A DNA stretch of 7,886 nt from Desulfitobacterium sp. (GCA_012799495.1 JAAZLD010000019.1:1-7886); one strand, 5' to 3'; counted from the first letter of the stretch, positions 1 to 6,221 are shown. The notes: generated from the letters alone by a model not told the origin. Numbers and translations: made by a program.

Positions 1-275
1 AGTATGGCATGCGGAATTATGCTGATATGGCTCATGTTTTAGCAGCTGTACGGTTAGCTATGGGTTATGACGTAATCGGAAACTGCACACATGAACCTAA
101 TTTGCTTGGGCCAATGGCCGGAGCCACCTTATTATGGGCTGAGTCCGGTTCAAATCCCCGAGATACGAAGGAAGATACTACCCGGAGCCTCTCAGTAGAA
201 AATCTCCGGGAGATGTATCTGGAAAGTGGTTGGGAAGTTCTGGAAGGTCCTTCCGCTATGTACGCAGCTAAGTAA
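1..275 (+). CDS. Radical-SAM-like enzyme, C-terminal fragment (5' end outside window)
   Basis: The frame is open from base 3 to the TAA at 273-275 and gives about 90 residues, so only the C-terminus is visible. It reads like the end of a BioB/HydE-type radical SAM barrel: a late strand with CTHEPNLLG, then MAGATLLWAESGSNPRD, where BioB-like proteins have an AGAN-type motif near the C-terminus, then a helix (SVENLREMYLESGW) and a short tail. The CX3CX2C cluster motif that would prove the family would lie upstream of the window, so the assignment is from C-terminal resemblance only. The first ATG (base 9) is unlikely to be the start because the frame continues upstream. The gene ends 73 bases before the first receptor gene and is in the same orientation, with no terminator visible between them. 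Its last 20 codons are repeated as a relic at 1803-1865, so this gene and the receptor have been duplicated as a linked unit. Substrate unknown. Confidence 0.55.
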   Translation, partial: YGMRNYADMAHVLAAVRLAMGYDVIGNCTHEPNLLGPMAGATLLWAESGSNPRDTKEDTTRSLSVENLREMYLESGWEVLEGPSAMYAAK

Positions 276-334
276 TCCACAACTGATTTTGTAGATAGTG
301 AATAAGGTCAGTCAGCAGATTTTGCTAATAATGT

Positions 335-340
335 AAAGGA
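335..340 (+). promoter_or_regulatory. Ribosome binding site that sets the SBP1 start
   Basis: AAAGGA lies 8 bases before the ATG at 349. An in-frame ATG at 340 overlaps the last base of this site and cannot use it, so 349 is the likely start. The same AAAGGATG with the same 8-base spacing precedes the start of SBP2. Confidence 0.7.
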
Positions 341-348
341 TGATTTAT

Positions 349-1578
349 ATGCAAAAAAGGATTTATACAGCCCTTATCCTTGTGCTTGCCTTGACTGTAC
401 TCCTTACTGGATGTGGAGGAAGCACAAGCACCGTTGAATTTGATGAAGATGCTTCCTTCGAAACCTTGGTTTCCCAAGCTGAAGGAGCAACTGTCACCTT
501 TTATGGTTGGGGCGGTAATGAAGATAATAACAAATGGATCGATACTGTCCTGGCACCTACTGTCAAAGAAAAGTATGGCATTACCTTGAAACGGATGCCC
601 ATGGATATTGAAGAAGTGATGTCCAAACTGTTCAATGAAAAACAAGCTAACCTTGAAAAAGGTACAATCGATATGATCTGGATCAACGGCGAAAACTTCT
701 TCACAGCCAAAGAAAACAACTTGCTCTTTGGTCCTGTAACACCATATCTGCCCAATTTTGAAAAATATGTTGACGGTGAGGCGGAGGATATCCGTTTAGA
801 CTATGGCTATCCAACGGATGGCTATGAATCACCTTACGGACGCTGCCAGTTTGTCTTAATCAATGATCAGGCACATACTCCTGAACAACCTCTTAACACT
901 AGTGAATTTTTGGAATATGCCAAAAAATATAAAGGAAAAGTAACTTACCCGGCATTACCGGATTTTACCGGAAGAACATTTGTGATCAATACTATCTATG
1001 ACATTGTTGGTTATGAGCAATTTATAGATATGGAACCGGATAAAGAAACAGTCAAAAAGGCAATTGAGCCAGCACTGGAATATTTGCGGGAATTGAATCA
1101 ATACCTTTGGAATGAAGGAAAGACCTTCCCTGCCACCCTGGCCCAGATGGATCAAATGTTTGCCGATGGTGAGCTGGTAATGTCCATGAGCTGTTATCCT
1201 TATACCATTGCTTCCCAGATCGAAAATGGAATCTACCCGGAAACGGCTGTTTCCTTTCAGTTTGAAAATGGTATGACAGCGGACACGGACTATATTGGGG
1301 TTGCGGCTAACTCACCCAATAAACAGGCTGCATTAGTGGTTATGAATGAGATCCTCTCCCCAGAAATGCAAGCTGCCCGCTATGAAGATGTTAAGATTGT
1401 CCCTGTCCTGGATTTTAATAAGCTTTCTGATGCTGAAAGGGACCTCTTTGACAGTGTGGATATTGGCAAGGGGATCATCCCTCTGGAAGAACTCAATGAG
1501 AATAAGCTCCCCCAATTGTCTGCTAAACTAATACCGATCGTTGAAGAAATTTGGTTAGAGGAAGTTGTGGGCAAATGA
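349..1578 (+). CDS. ABC importer substrate-binding lipoprotein, copy 1 (SBP1, YnjB-like)
   Basis: Extracytoplasmic receptor that captures the ligand and hands it to the permease pair encoded downstream. The 409-residue product starts with a lipoprotein signal: KR, a hydrophobic stretch, then LLTGC with Cys22 as the lipid-bearing residue. The mature part has a type II binding-protein layout: YGWGGNEDNNKW near residue 50, an N-lobe containing IDMIWINGENFFTAKE near 110, then YESPYGRCQFVLIND near 165, a likely hinge/C-lobe with ALPDFTG, and ANSPNKQAALVVMNEILSPE near the end. This order resembles E. coli YnjB (COG4134, from memory), whose substrate is not established; iron, thiamine and polyamine receptors are distant relatives. 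Start ATG 349 is preferred over ATG 340 because of the ribosome binding site. The stop overlaps the ATG of a dead permease stub (ATGA), a relic of coupling to a permease gene. The only cysteines of the mature protein are 166 and 282. About 84% identical to SBP2 by hand count. Confidence 0.85.
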   Translation: MQKRIYTALILVLALTVLLTGCGGSTSTVEFDEDASFETLVSQAEGATVTFYGWGGNEDNNKWIDTVLAPTVKEKYGITLKRMPMDIEEVMSKLFNEKQANLEKGTIDMIWINGENFFTAKENNLLFGPVTPYLPNFEKYVDGEAEDIRLDYGYPTDGYESPYGRCQFVLINDQAHTPEQPLNTSEFLEYAKKYKGKVTYPALPDFTGRTFVINTIYDIVGYEQFIDMEPDKETVKKAIEPALEYLRELNQYLWNEGKTFPATLAQMDQMFADGELVMSMSCYPYTIASQIENGIYPETAVSFQFENGMTADTDYIGVAANSPNKQAALVVMNEILSPEMQAARYEDVKIVPVLDFNKLSDAERDLFDSVDIGKGIIPLEELNENKLPQLSAKLIPIVEEIWLEEVVGK

Positions 1579-1802
1579 GTAAAAAACCTATCTCCTCCTC
1601 CTGCCGGTGATTTTTTTGAGTTTGATTTTTATAGTGGGCATCCTTTACGGGTTAATCCAGAGTTTTGGCATCATTCCTTCTCTGGGGATGAAAGGGCCCA
1701 CATTGAAATACTATCAGGAGCTCTTCACCCGTTAAGAGCTCCTTTCCTCCATCGGTATGCGCCTTTATATTGCTTTTGTTTCCTCCACCCTGGCCACCAT
1801 CC
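1575..1802 (+). pseudogene. Permease gene stub, codons 1-76 of a copy of the permease 1 gene
   Basis: This segment aligns base for base with the first ~229 bases of the intact permease gene at 3163, with about 13 substitutions and one deletion (about 94% identity by hand). Missing C in the CCC of codon 5 (CC at 1587-1588) shifts the frame, so translation from the ATGA overlap yields only 11 residues before TGA at 1608-1610. Independently, a CCA codon has become TAA at 1733-1735 in the ancestral frame. The homology stops abruptly after ATCC at 1799-1802, where radical-SAM sequence begins. It covers the first membrane segment and part of the second and cannot make a working permease. It now acts as an untranslated spacer of about 360 bases between the two receptor genes. 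Confidence 0.92.
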
Positions 1803-1865
1803 ATGTATATGGAAAGGGGTTGGGTAGTTCTCGAAAGTCCTGCTGCAATGTACGTAGCAACGTAA
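1803..1865 (+). pseudogene. Radical-SAM gene relic, last 20 codons and stop
   Basis: Read in the ancestral frame this gives MYMERGWVVLESPAAMYVAT and a stop, against MYLESGWEVLEGPSAMYAAK and a stop at 213-275. Thirteen of 20 residues match and the stop is in the same place. Nothing of the gene is present upstream; the preceding base belongs to the permease stub. At about 80% identity or slightly less (including the following leader) it is more diverged than the adjacent permease stub, which implies that the source was not simply a recent copy of the gene at the left edge. Confidence 0.85.
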
Positions 1866-1922
1866 CTTACAATTGTTTTTGCGGATAGTGAATAGAGGAA
1901 ATGAGAATTAGTAGAAAAAAAG

Positions 1923-1928
1923 AAAGGA
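1923..1928 (+). promoter_or_regulatory. Ribosome binding site that sets the SBP2 start (GTG)
   Basis: AAAGGA is followed 8 bases later by GTG at 1937, exactly as AAAGGA is followed by ATG in SBP1. In-frame ATGs at 1901 and 1928 exist, but the first lies before this site and the second overlaps its last base. Alignment with SBP1 supports GTG 1937. Confidence 0.65.
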
Positions 1929-1936
1929 TGATAAAA

Positions 1937-3166
1937 GTGAAAAGGTGGATTCATACTGCTCTTATCCTTGTGCTTGCGTTTACAGTACTCCTTACAGGGT
2001 GTGGAAATAAAGCAACTACCGCTGAGTTTGACGAAGATGCTTCCTTTGAGACTTTGGTTTCCCAAGCTGAGGGAACAACTGTCACCTTTTATGGTTGGGG
2101 CGGTAACGAAGAAAATAACAAATGGATCGATACGGTCCTGGCCCCTACGGTCAAAGAAAAGTATGGTATTACCTTGAAGCGGATGCCCATGGATATTGAA
2201 GAAGTTATGTCCAAACTTTTCAATGAAAAACAAGCTAACCTTGAAAAAGGCACTATCGATATGATCTGGATTAACGGCGAAAACTTCTTCACAGCCAAAG
2301 AGAATAACTTGCTTTTTGGCCCTGTAACACCCTATCTGCCTAATTTCGAAAAATATGTTGACGGTGAAGCTGACGAAATACTTTATGATTATGGTTATCC
2401 GACTGATGGCTATGAATCCCCTTATGGCTGTTGGCAATTTGTTTTAATCAATGATAGTGCAGTTACTCCTGAACAGCCCAAAAATACTGCGGAGCTTTTG
2501 GAATATGCTAAAAAAAATCAAGGAAAATTAACCTATCCTGCACTACCTGACTTTACTGGCAGGAATTTTGTGGTCAATGTTATTTATGATCTTGTAGGAC
2601 ATGAAAAGTTTATTGGTATGGAAGCAGATAAAGCAACAGTAAAGGAAGCAATTGAGCCAGCTCTTGAGTATTTGCGAGAATTGAATCAATACCTTTGGAG
2701 TGAAGGAAAGACCTTCCCTGCTACCTTAGCTCAACTGGATCAAATGTTTGCCGATGGTGAGCTAGTAATGACTATGAGTAGTTACCCCTGTGTAATTGCT
2801 TCCTCTATTGAAAATGGAATCTATCCTGATACTGCTACATCCTTCGTATTTGAAAATGGTATGAATGGAAGCTCCGATTTCGTCGCTCTTGCTGCTAATT
2901 CACCTAATAAACAAGCTGCACTAGTGGTTATGAATGAGATCCTGTCCCCAGAAATGCAAGCTAGTCGCTATGAAAAAGTGAAGATTACCCCTGTCCTTGA
3001 TTTTAGCAAGCTTACAGATTCTGAAAAGGAACTTTTCGACAAGGTGGATTTAGGTAAAGGAATTCTACCCCTTGAAGAACTTAATGAGAAGAAGTTACCT
3101 CAAATGCATGCTAAACTAATACCTATCGTTGAAGAAATTTGGTTAGAGGAAGTTGTGGGCAAATGA
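1937..3166 (+). CDS. ABC importer substrate-binding lipoprotein, copy 2 (SBP2, YnjB-like)
   Basis: Second receptor of the same importer, also 409 residues when started at GTG 1937, and alignable to SBP1 without a gap. Lipoprotein signal with LLTGC, Cys22 lipidated. Residues from about 50 to 145 differ from SBP1 at one position, whereas the remainder carries most of the roughly 64 differences, clustered near 165, 190-215, 281-310 and 340-400. Position 165-166 is Cys-Trp here and Arg-Cys in SBP1; 282 and 285 are Ser and Cys here and Cys and Tyr in SBP1. The stop overlaps the permease start (ATGA at 3163-3166), so this copy is the one translationally coupled to the transporter. A longer form from ATG 1901 (421 residues) is possible but lacks support from the duplicate. 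Likely role: a receptor with changed ligand preference or affinity feeding the same permeases; the ligand is unknown. Confidence 0.85.
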   Translation: MKRWIHTALILVLAFTVLLTGCGNKATTAEFDEDASFETLVSQAEGTTVTFYGWGGNEENNKWIDTVLAPTVKEKYGITLKRMPMDIEEVMSKLFNEKQANLEKGTIDMIWINGENFFTAKENNLLFGPVTPYLPNFEKYVDGEADEILYDYGYPTDGYESPYGCWQFVLINDSAVTPEQPKNTAELLEYAKKNQGKLTYPALPDFTGRNFVVNVIYDLVGHEKFIGMEADKATVKEAIEPALEYLRELNQYLWSEGKTFPATLAQLDQMFADGELVMTMSSYPCVIASSIENGIYPDTATSFVFENGMNGSSDFVALAANSPNKQAALVVMNEILSPEMQASRYEKVKITPVLDFSKLTDSEKELFDKVDLGKGILPLEELNEKKLPQMHAKLIPIVEEIWLEEVVGK

Positions 3167-4008
3167 GTAAAAAACCCTATCTCCTCCTCCTGCCGGTGAT
3201 CTTTCTGAGTTTGATTTTTATAGTGGGCATTCTTTACGGGTTGATCCAGAGTTTTGGCATCATTCCTTCTCTGGGGATGAAAGTGCCTACGTTGAAATAC
3301 TATCAGGAGCTTTTCACCCGTCCAGAGCTCCTTTCCTCCATCGGTATGAGCCTTTATATTGCTTTTGTTTCCTCCATCCTGGCCACTATCCTGGGTGTAC
3401 TCATCTGTTCCCTGCTGGTGCTCACTGGCAAAGGGAAAGGGAAGGTCATGCACTTGGTCAAAATCCCCATTGCCATTCCCCATATAGTAGTGGCCATGTT
3501 TGTAATGCTGATTTTTGCTCAGAGCGGTCTATTAGCACGGGTTCTCTTTAACCTCGGCCTCCTTGAATCCCCCAATGCCTTTCCAACCCTCTTGTACTCA
3601 CAAAACGGTATCGGGATTATTCTAGCCTATCTCTGGAAGGAGATCCCTTTTGTCATATTTTTCGTTATTACAATAATGGCCAATATCAATACCAGTTTGG
3701 GAGAAGCGGCGGAAAATCTCGGTGCTTCCCGGTGGCGGGCTTTTATTGACATTACTTTACCTCTAAGTATGCCTTCCATAAAGAATGCTTTCTTAATTAT
3801 TTTCGCCTACAACTTTGGGGCTTATGAACTCCCTTACCTCTTAGGTGCCACAGCCCCTCGGGCTATTCCAGTTCAAGCCTATATCGAATATATTCATCCT
3901 GATTTACTCCACCGGCCTTACGCCATGGCTTTAAATGGTATTATGTTTCTTGTCTCCTTTATTATCGTGTTAATCTATCATCGGACTGTGCAAAGAAATC
4001 CTAATTAG
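3163..4008 (+). CDS. ABC importer permease 1 (binding-protein-dependent inner-membrane subunit)
   Basis: One half of the transmembrane channel of the importer. The 281-residue product has about six hydrophobic segments (roughly 7-27, 60-85, 95-120, 143-163, 195-217, 252-274) and a cytoplasmic coupling loop EAAENLG at 181-187 followed by ITLPLSMP, the EAA motif that contacts the ATPase. The start at 3163 is set by the ATGA overlap with SBP2; upstream in-frame starts lie inside SBP2. It is the parent of the broken stub at 1575-1802, which preserves its first 76 codons. In the YnjBCD-like systems I recall, one long permease does the job of the two separate subunits seen here. The next gene begins only 215 bases later, after a repeat-rich spacer, which is long for a permease pair that must be made in equal amounts. 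Confidence 0.9.
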   Translation: MSKKPYLLLLPVIFLSLIFIVGILYGLIQSFGIIPSLGMKVPTLKYYQELFTRPELLSSIGMSLYIAFVSSILATILGVLICSLLVLTGKGKGKVMHLVKIPIAIPHIVVAMFVMLIFAQSGLLARVLFNLGLLESPNAFPTLLYSQNGIGIILAYLWKEIPFVIFFVITIMANINTSLGEAAENLGASRWRAFIDITLPLSMPSIKNAFLIIFAYNFGAYELPYLLGATAPRAIPVQAYIEYIHPDLLHRPYAMALNGIMFLVSFIIVLIYHRTVQRNPN

Positions 4009-4035
4009 ATGTAGATTCGGATATGAAGATGATTT

Positions 4036-4213
4036 GATTAGAACAGAAAATAATTATAGGGATATGAGATGAAACTGATTAGAAAAATTATGATGATCGT
4101 GTTATGAAGAAGATTAGGCAAAAAAGCTGATTAGGCAATATAGAGGATTTGGCAATAAAGAAAGATTAGGCAATTAGGACGATTAGAAATGATTAAATAT
4201 GAAAAACGATTAG
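4036..4213 (+). repeat. Degenerate GATTAG repeat array in the permease 1 - permease 2 spacer
   Basis: The 215-base gap 4009-4223 contains no plausible gene. It holds seven exact GATTAG (4036, 4077, 4112, 4129, 4164, 4181, 4208) plus variants GATTTGG (4145) and GATTAA (4191). In the right half the spacing is 17, 16, 19, 17, 10 and 17 bases, and a longer unit, GATTAGGCAAT, recurs three to four times with small changes. The sequence is very poor in C on the + strand, so the transcript would be purine-rich with little structure. TATGAAA also recurs and matches the start of permease 2 (TATGAAAAACG at 4199, TATGAAAAAGCG at 4223), so the array may have grown by slippage from the initiation region. 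Confidence 0.7.
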
Positions 4214-4223
4214 GGTATGAAAT

Positions 4224-5036
4224 ATGAAAAAGCGTAAAAATATCTTACCAAAACTCCTTATCTATGCTTTTATATTCACTATTCTCTTTCCCCTGGCACT
4301 TACGGCAGTCTGGGCTTTTGTCGGACGGTGGCCTTGGCCCCGGCTCCTGCCCCAAAGTTTTTCTTTACGGGGAATAGAAGAAATCTTCGGAGGCTATTCC
4401 GGGGCCTTCCAGACTCTTGGCTCAAGCATTCTCCTTTCGGCAGTAGTGGCTATCTTGGCAGTTATTGTGGGAACTATGACAGCTAGGGCACTGGTCTTAT
4501 ATGATTTTCCCGGGAAATCCCTTATCCAGTTCAGTACCATCCTGCCCATTATTATCCCTAGTACTGTTTTTGCCATGGGCACCCATGTTTTATTTATTAA
4601 GGTGGGACTGGCTGATAATGTTCTGGGGGTTATTATCGTTCACTTGATTTGCTCATTACCCTATACCGTCAAAATTATGACAGATGTTACAGCAGCCTTT
4701 GGTGGGAAGCTAGAGGAGCAGGCAGCAGTCTTAGGGGCTGACTCTAGGCAAATAATGAAAGAAGTTACCCTCCCGGCCCTGATGCCAGGCCTTGTTTCCT
4801 CAGCCTGTATGGCTTATATTATTTCCTTTGGCCAGTATTTTGTGACCCTGATCATCGGGGGCGGTAATGTAAAAACCTTTACTTTAATTATGGTACCTTA
4901 CCTGCAAAGCGGTGACCGGATCATTGCTTCAGCCTATAGTATAGTCTTTATATTATCGACTTTACTGGTGTTTATAATCTTTGAACTTGCGGTGCGTAGA
5001 TTTAAAACGGATGAAAACCACTACTATTTCGTATGA
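4224..5036 (+). CDS. ABC importer permease 2 (binding-protein-dependent inner-membrane subunit)
   Basis: Partner half of the channel. The 270-residue product has a short positively charged N-terminus (MKKRK), about six hydrophobic segments (roughly 10-33, 64-92, 99-122, 130-152, 184-208, 238-258) and the coupling loop EEQAAVLG around 164-171 followed by VTLPALMPG. It is not a recent copy of permease 1; the two share little beyond the EAA loop layout, as expected for a heterodimeric channel. ATG 4224 is preceded by a weak TAGGG at 4211-4215 with 8 bases spacing, which is itself the last unit of the GATTAG array. Its stop TGA (5034-5036) overlaps the GAGGAG ribosome binding site of the ATPase gene, so these two genes are tightly coupled. 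Confidence 0.9.
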   Translation: MKKRKNILPKLLIYAFIFTILFPLALTAVWAFVGRWPWPRLLPQSFSLRGIEEIFGGYSGAFQTLGSSILLSAVVAILAVIVGTMTARALVLYDFPGKSLIQFSTILPIIIPSTVFAMGTHVLFIKVGLADNVLGVIIVHLICSLPYTVKIMTDVTAAFGGKLEEQAAVLGADSRQIMKEVTLPALMPGLVSSACMAYIISFGQYFVTLIIGGGNVKTFTLIMVPYLQSGDRIIASAYSIVFILSTLLVFIIFELAVRRFKTDENHYYFV

Positions 5037-5040
5037 GGAG
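5035..5040 (+). promoter_or_regulatory. Ribosome binding site of the ATPase gene, deciding its non-ATG start
   Basis: GAGGAG overlaps the permease 2 stop. In-frame starts with suitable spacing are TTG 5050 (9 bases) and GTG 5053 (12 bases). The in-frame ATG at 5011 and TTG at 4981 lie upstream of this site, inside permease 2. Confidence 0.65.
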
Positions 5041-5049
5041 TGTTTTCCT

Positions 5050-6063
5050 TTGGTGTTAAAATTAGTCGGTATTTCTGTAGCAATTAAAGGTAAATCCATC
5101 TTGGAAGAAATAAATTTAGAAGTGAAGGAAGGGGAATTTATTTCCCTTCTCGGTCCATCTGGCTGCGGCAAAAGCACACTTCTCAAAACAATTGCCGGCC
5201 TCTTAACCCAGCAGAGTGGGGATGTTTTAATGGGCCAAAAAAATGTTAATGATCTTCCTGCTAATGAGCGGGGGGCTGTTATTGTCTTTCAGGATCTGCG
5301 CCTCTTTCCCAATATGACTATCGCAGAAAATGTGGCCTTTCCTTTAAAATTAAAAGGGGTTCCTAAGGCCGAGCGGCTTGCTAAGGCTAAAGAACTTTTA
5401 GAAAGGGTTCAGCTTGCCGGGTATGAAAAAAGGAAAACCAGCGAGATGTCTGGTGGACAACTCCAGCGAGTGGCATTAGCTAGGGCAATGGCAGCTAATC
5501 CCCGGATTCTTCTCTTAGACGAACCTTTTTCCAGCTTGGACGAGAGTCTCCGCCAAGATATGCGCCGTCTTGTTCTTGACCTCCATAAGGAATTTGGCAT
5601 GACCACAGTCCTGGTCACCCACGACCAGGAGGAAGCCCTCATGATGTCCGACAAAGTTGCAGTGATGATGGAAGGCAGACTTATTCAATATGACACACCC
5701 CAGGTGATTTACGACCAGCCGGCAAGTGTGGCTGTGGCAGATTTTTTTGGTGGGGGTAATTATATTAGCGGAAAAGTTCAAGGAAATACTTTCTATAGTA
5801 ACCAGGTATCCTTTCCTTTGGACAAGCCTGATGGGGACTACTTAGCTCTATTCCGACCATCCACTTTGGGATTAGTCCCTAAGAAGAGAGGCTATCATAT
5901 TACAGAGATGAATTACCTAGGTGGCATGTGGGATCTGAAAGTGGAAGGCCAGGGAAGGGTATTTTCTGTGAGAAAAGTAGGTGAGCACCCTTACAAAATC
6001 GGAGATGAAACTGGTCTTGAATTTGATATATCTAGGGCGATAATCTTTAATAAGTCTCAGTGA
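5050..6063 (+). CDS. ABC importer ATP-binding subunit with C-terminal TOBE-like domain
   Basis: Cytoplasmic ATPase that powers the two permeases. Counting from TTG 5050 (337 residues): Walker A GPSGCGKST at 35-43, Q-loop glutamine 81 in VFQDLRLFP, signature MSGGQLQ at 133-139 (Met where most have Leu), Walker B ILLLDEP at 153-159, D-loop SSLD, switch histidine 191 in VTHDQEE. All catalytic positions are intact. After the nucleotide-binding domain (to about residue 235) a C-terminal part of roughly 100 residues looks like a TOBE regulatory domain, as in PotA/FbpC-type ATPases, with RPSTLGLVP in the place of the usual RPE motif. The family start (LKLVGISV) and the ribosome binding site favour TTG 5050 or GTG 5053; ATG 5011 would give 350 residues. 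This is the last gene of the operon; it is followed by the terminator at about 6095. Confidence 0.88.
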   Translation: MVLKLVGISVAIKGKSILEEINLEVKEGEFISLLGPSGCGKSTLLKTIAGLLTQQSGDVLMGQKNVNDLPANERGAVIVFQDLRLFPNMTIAENVAFPLKLKGVPKAERLAKAKELLERVQLAGYEKRKTSEMSGGQLQRVALARAMAANPRILLLDEPFSSLDESLRQDMRRLVLDLHKEFGMTTVLVTHDQEEALMMSDKVAVMMEGRLIQYDTPQVIYDQPASVAVADFFGGGNYISGKVQGNTFYSNQVSFPLDKPDGDYLALFRPSTLGLVPKKRGYHITEMNYLGGMWDLKVEGQGRVFSVRKVGEHPYKIGDETGLEFDISRAIIFNKSQ

Positions 6064-6091
6064 GCCACAGGAGGCAGGAGTGAGCCAGGGG
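6061..6091 (+). repeat. Short GC-rich direct repeat, TGAGCCA ... TGAGCCAGGGGG
   Basis: TGAGCCA occurs at 6061-6067 (overlapping the ATPase stop) and at 6081-6087, with CAGGAGGCAGGAG between. The stretch is much richer in G than the surrounding sequence. A GTGAGCCAGGGGGAC-type motif is one I associate with dispersed intergenic elements in Clostridia, but that is memory and not shown here. Confidence 0.35.
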
Positions 6092-6094
6092 GAC

Positions 6095-6139
6095 AAAAAA
6101 GTCATGGTCCATCCACTATGGGATGAACCATGACTTTTT
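6095..6139. terminator. Bidirectional intrinsic terminator between convergent genes
   Basis: A 14-base stem with one mismatch (arms 6101-6114 and 6121-6134, reading GTCATGGTCCATCC and GATGAACCATGAC with one extra G) closes a six-base loop ACTATG. It is preceded by six A (6095-6100) and followed by five T (6135-6139), so both transcripts end in a hairpin plus U-tract. It lies 31 bases after the ATPase stop and about 80 bases after the stop of the flavoprotein gene on the other strand, as expected for a shared terminator. The remaining bases up to 6221 show nothing further. Confidence 0.88.
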
Positions 6140-6221
6140 ATATATAAAGGTAAGTGAAGGATTACTATTTGTATCGAAAAGTGTGAGAGTTCATGAATGT
6201 TAAGGTAGGAATTTAGCATTA

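Larger units (their letters stand above)
213..1802 (+). repeat. Tandem duplication, copy A (contains SBP1)
   Basis: This is the first copy of a unit of about 1.59 kb whose second copy is 1803-3391. It runs from codon MYLESGW of the radical-SAM gene, through SBP1, to about codon 76 of the permease gene. Matching landmarks: ATG at 213 and 1803, TAA of the radical-SAM gene at 273 and 1863, AAAGGA at 335 and 1923, receptor start at 349 and 1937, receptor stop at 1576 and 3164, and ATCC at 1799 and 3388. The offset falls from 1590 to 1588 in the leader and rises to 1589 after a one-base deletion in the permease stub. Only the right end of copy A is broken. Confidence 0.9.
1803..3391 (+). repeat. 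Tandem duplication, copy B (contains SBP2)
   Basis: Second copy of the unit described at 213-1802. On its right it continues without a break into the full permease gene, so the right side is the original arrangement; on its left it is cut off at 1803. Identity to copy A is not uniform: high over about 438-780 (copy A coordinates), low over about 780-1520, high again from about 1526 to the joint. Confidence 0.9.

Noticed and set aside
276..348. Possible promoter before SBP1 (TAATAAT near 327)
   Set aside because: There is no convincing -35 partner, and the second copy of the leader does not keep the TAATAAT. Co-transcription with the upstream gene is as likely.
1575..1865. Insertion sequence or transposon remnant as the cause of the break
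   Set aside because: Every base at the joint is explained by permease or radical-SAM homology. There are no terminal inverted repeats, target duplications or transposase sequence.
1652..2437. Long open frame on the minus strand (261 codons) across the stub and start of SBP2
   Set aside because: It runs opposite to SBP2, its start lies within SBP2, and a corresponding minus-strand frame occurs opposite SBP1 (325-645) only because the region is duplicated. The protein has no recognisable family and looks like an antisense shadow.
3100..3483. Minus-strand open frame of 127 codons over the SBP2/permease 1 junction
   Set aside because: Opposite two well-supported overlapping genes, with low-complexity charged sequence and no ribosome binding site case.
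4506..4517. Perfect 12-base palindrome TTTCCCGGGAAA
   Set aside because: It sits inside permease 2 in ordinary coding sequence and has no second copy or flanking signal; likely chance.
4981..5049. N-terminal extension of the ATPase from TTG 4981 or ATG 5011
   Set aside because: It overlaps permease 2 and precedes the GAGGAG site; the extra residues do not look like the start of an ABC ATPase, whose family N-terminus begins near LKLVGISV.
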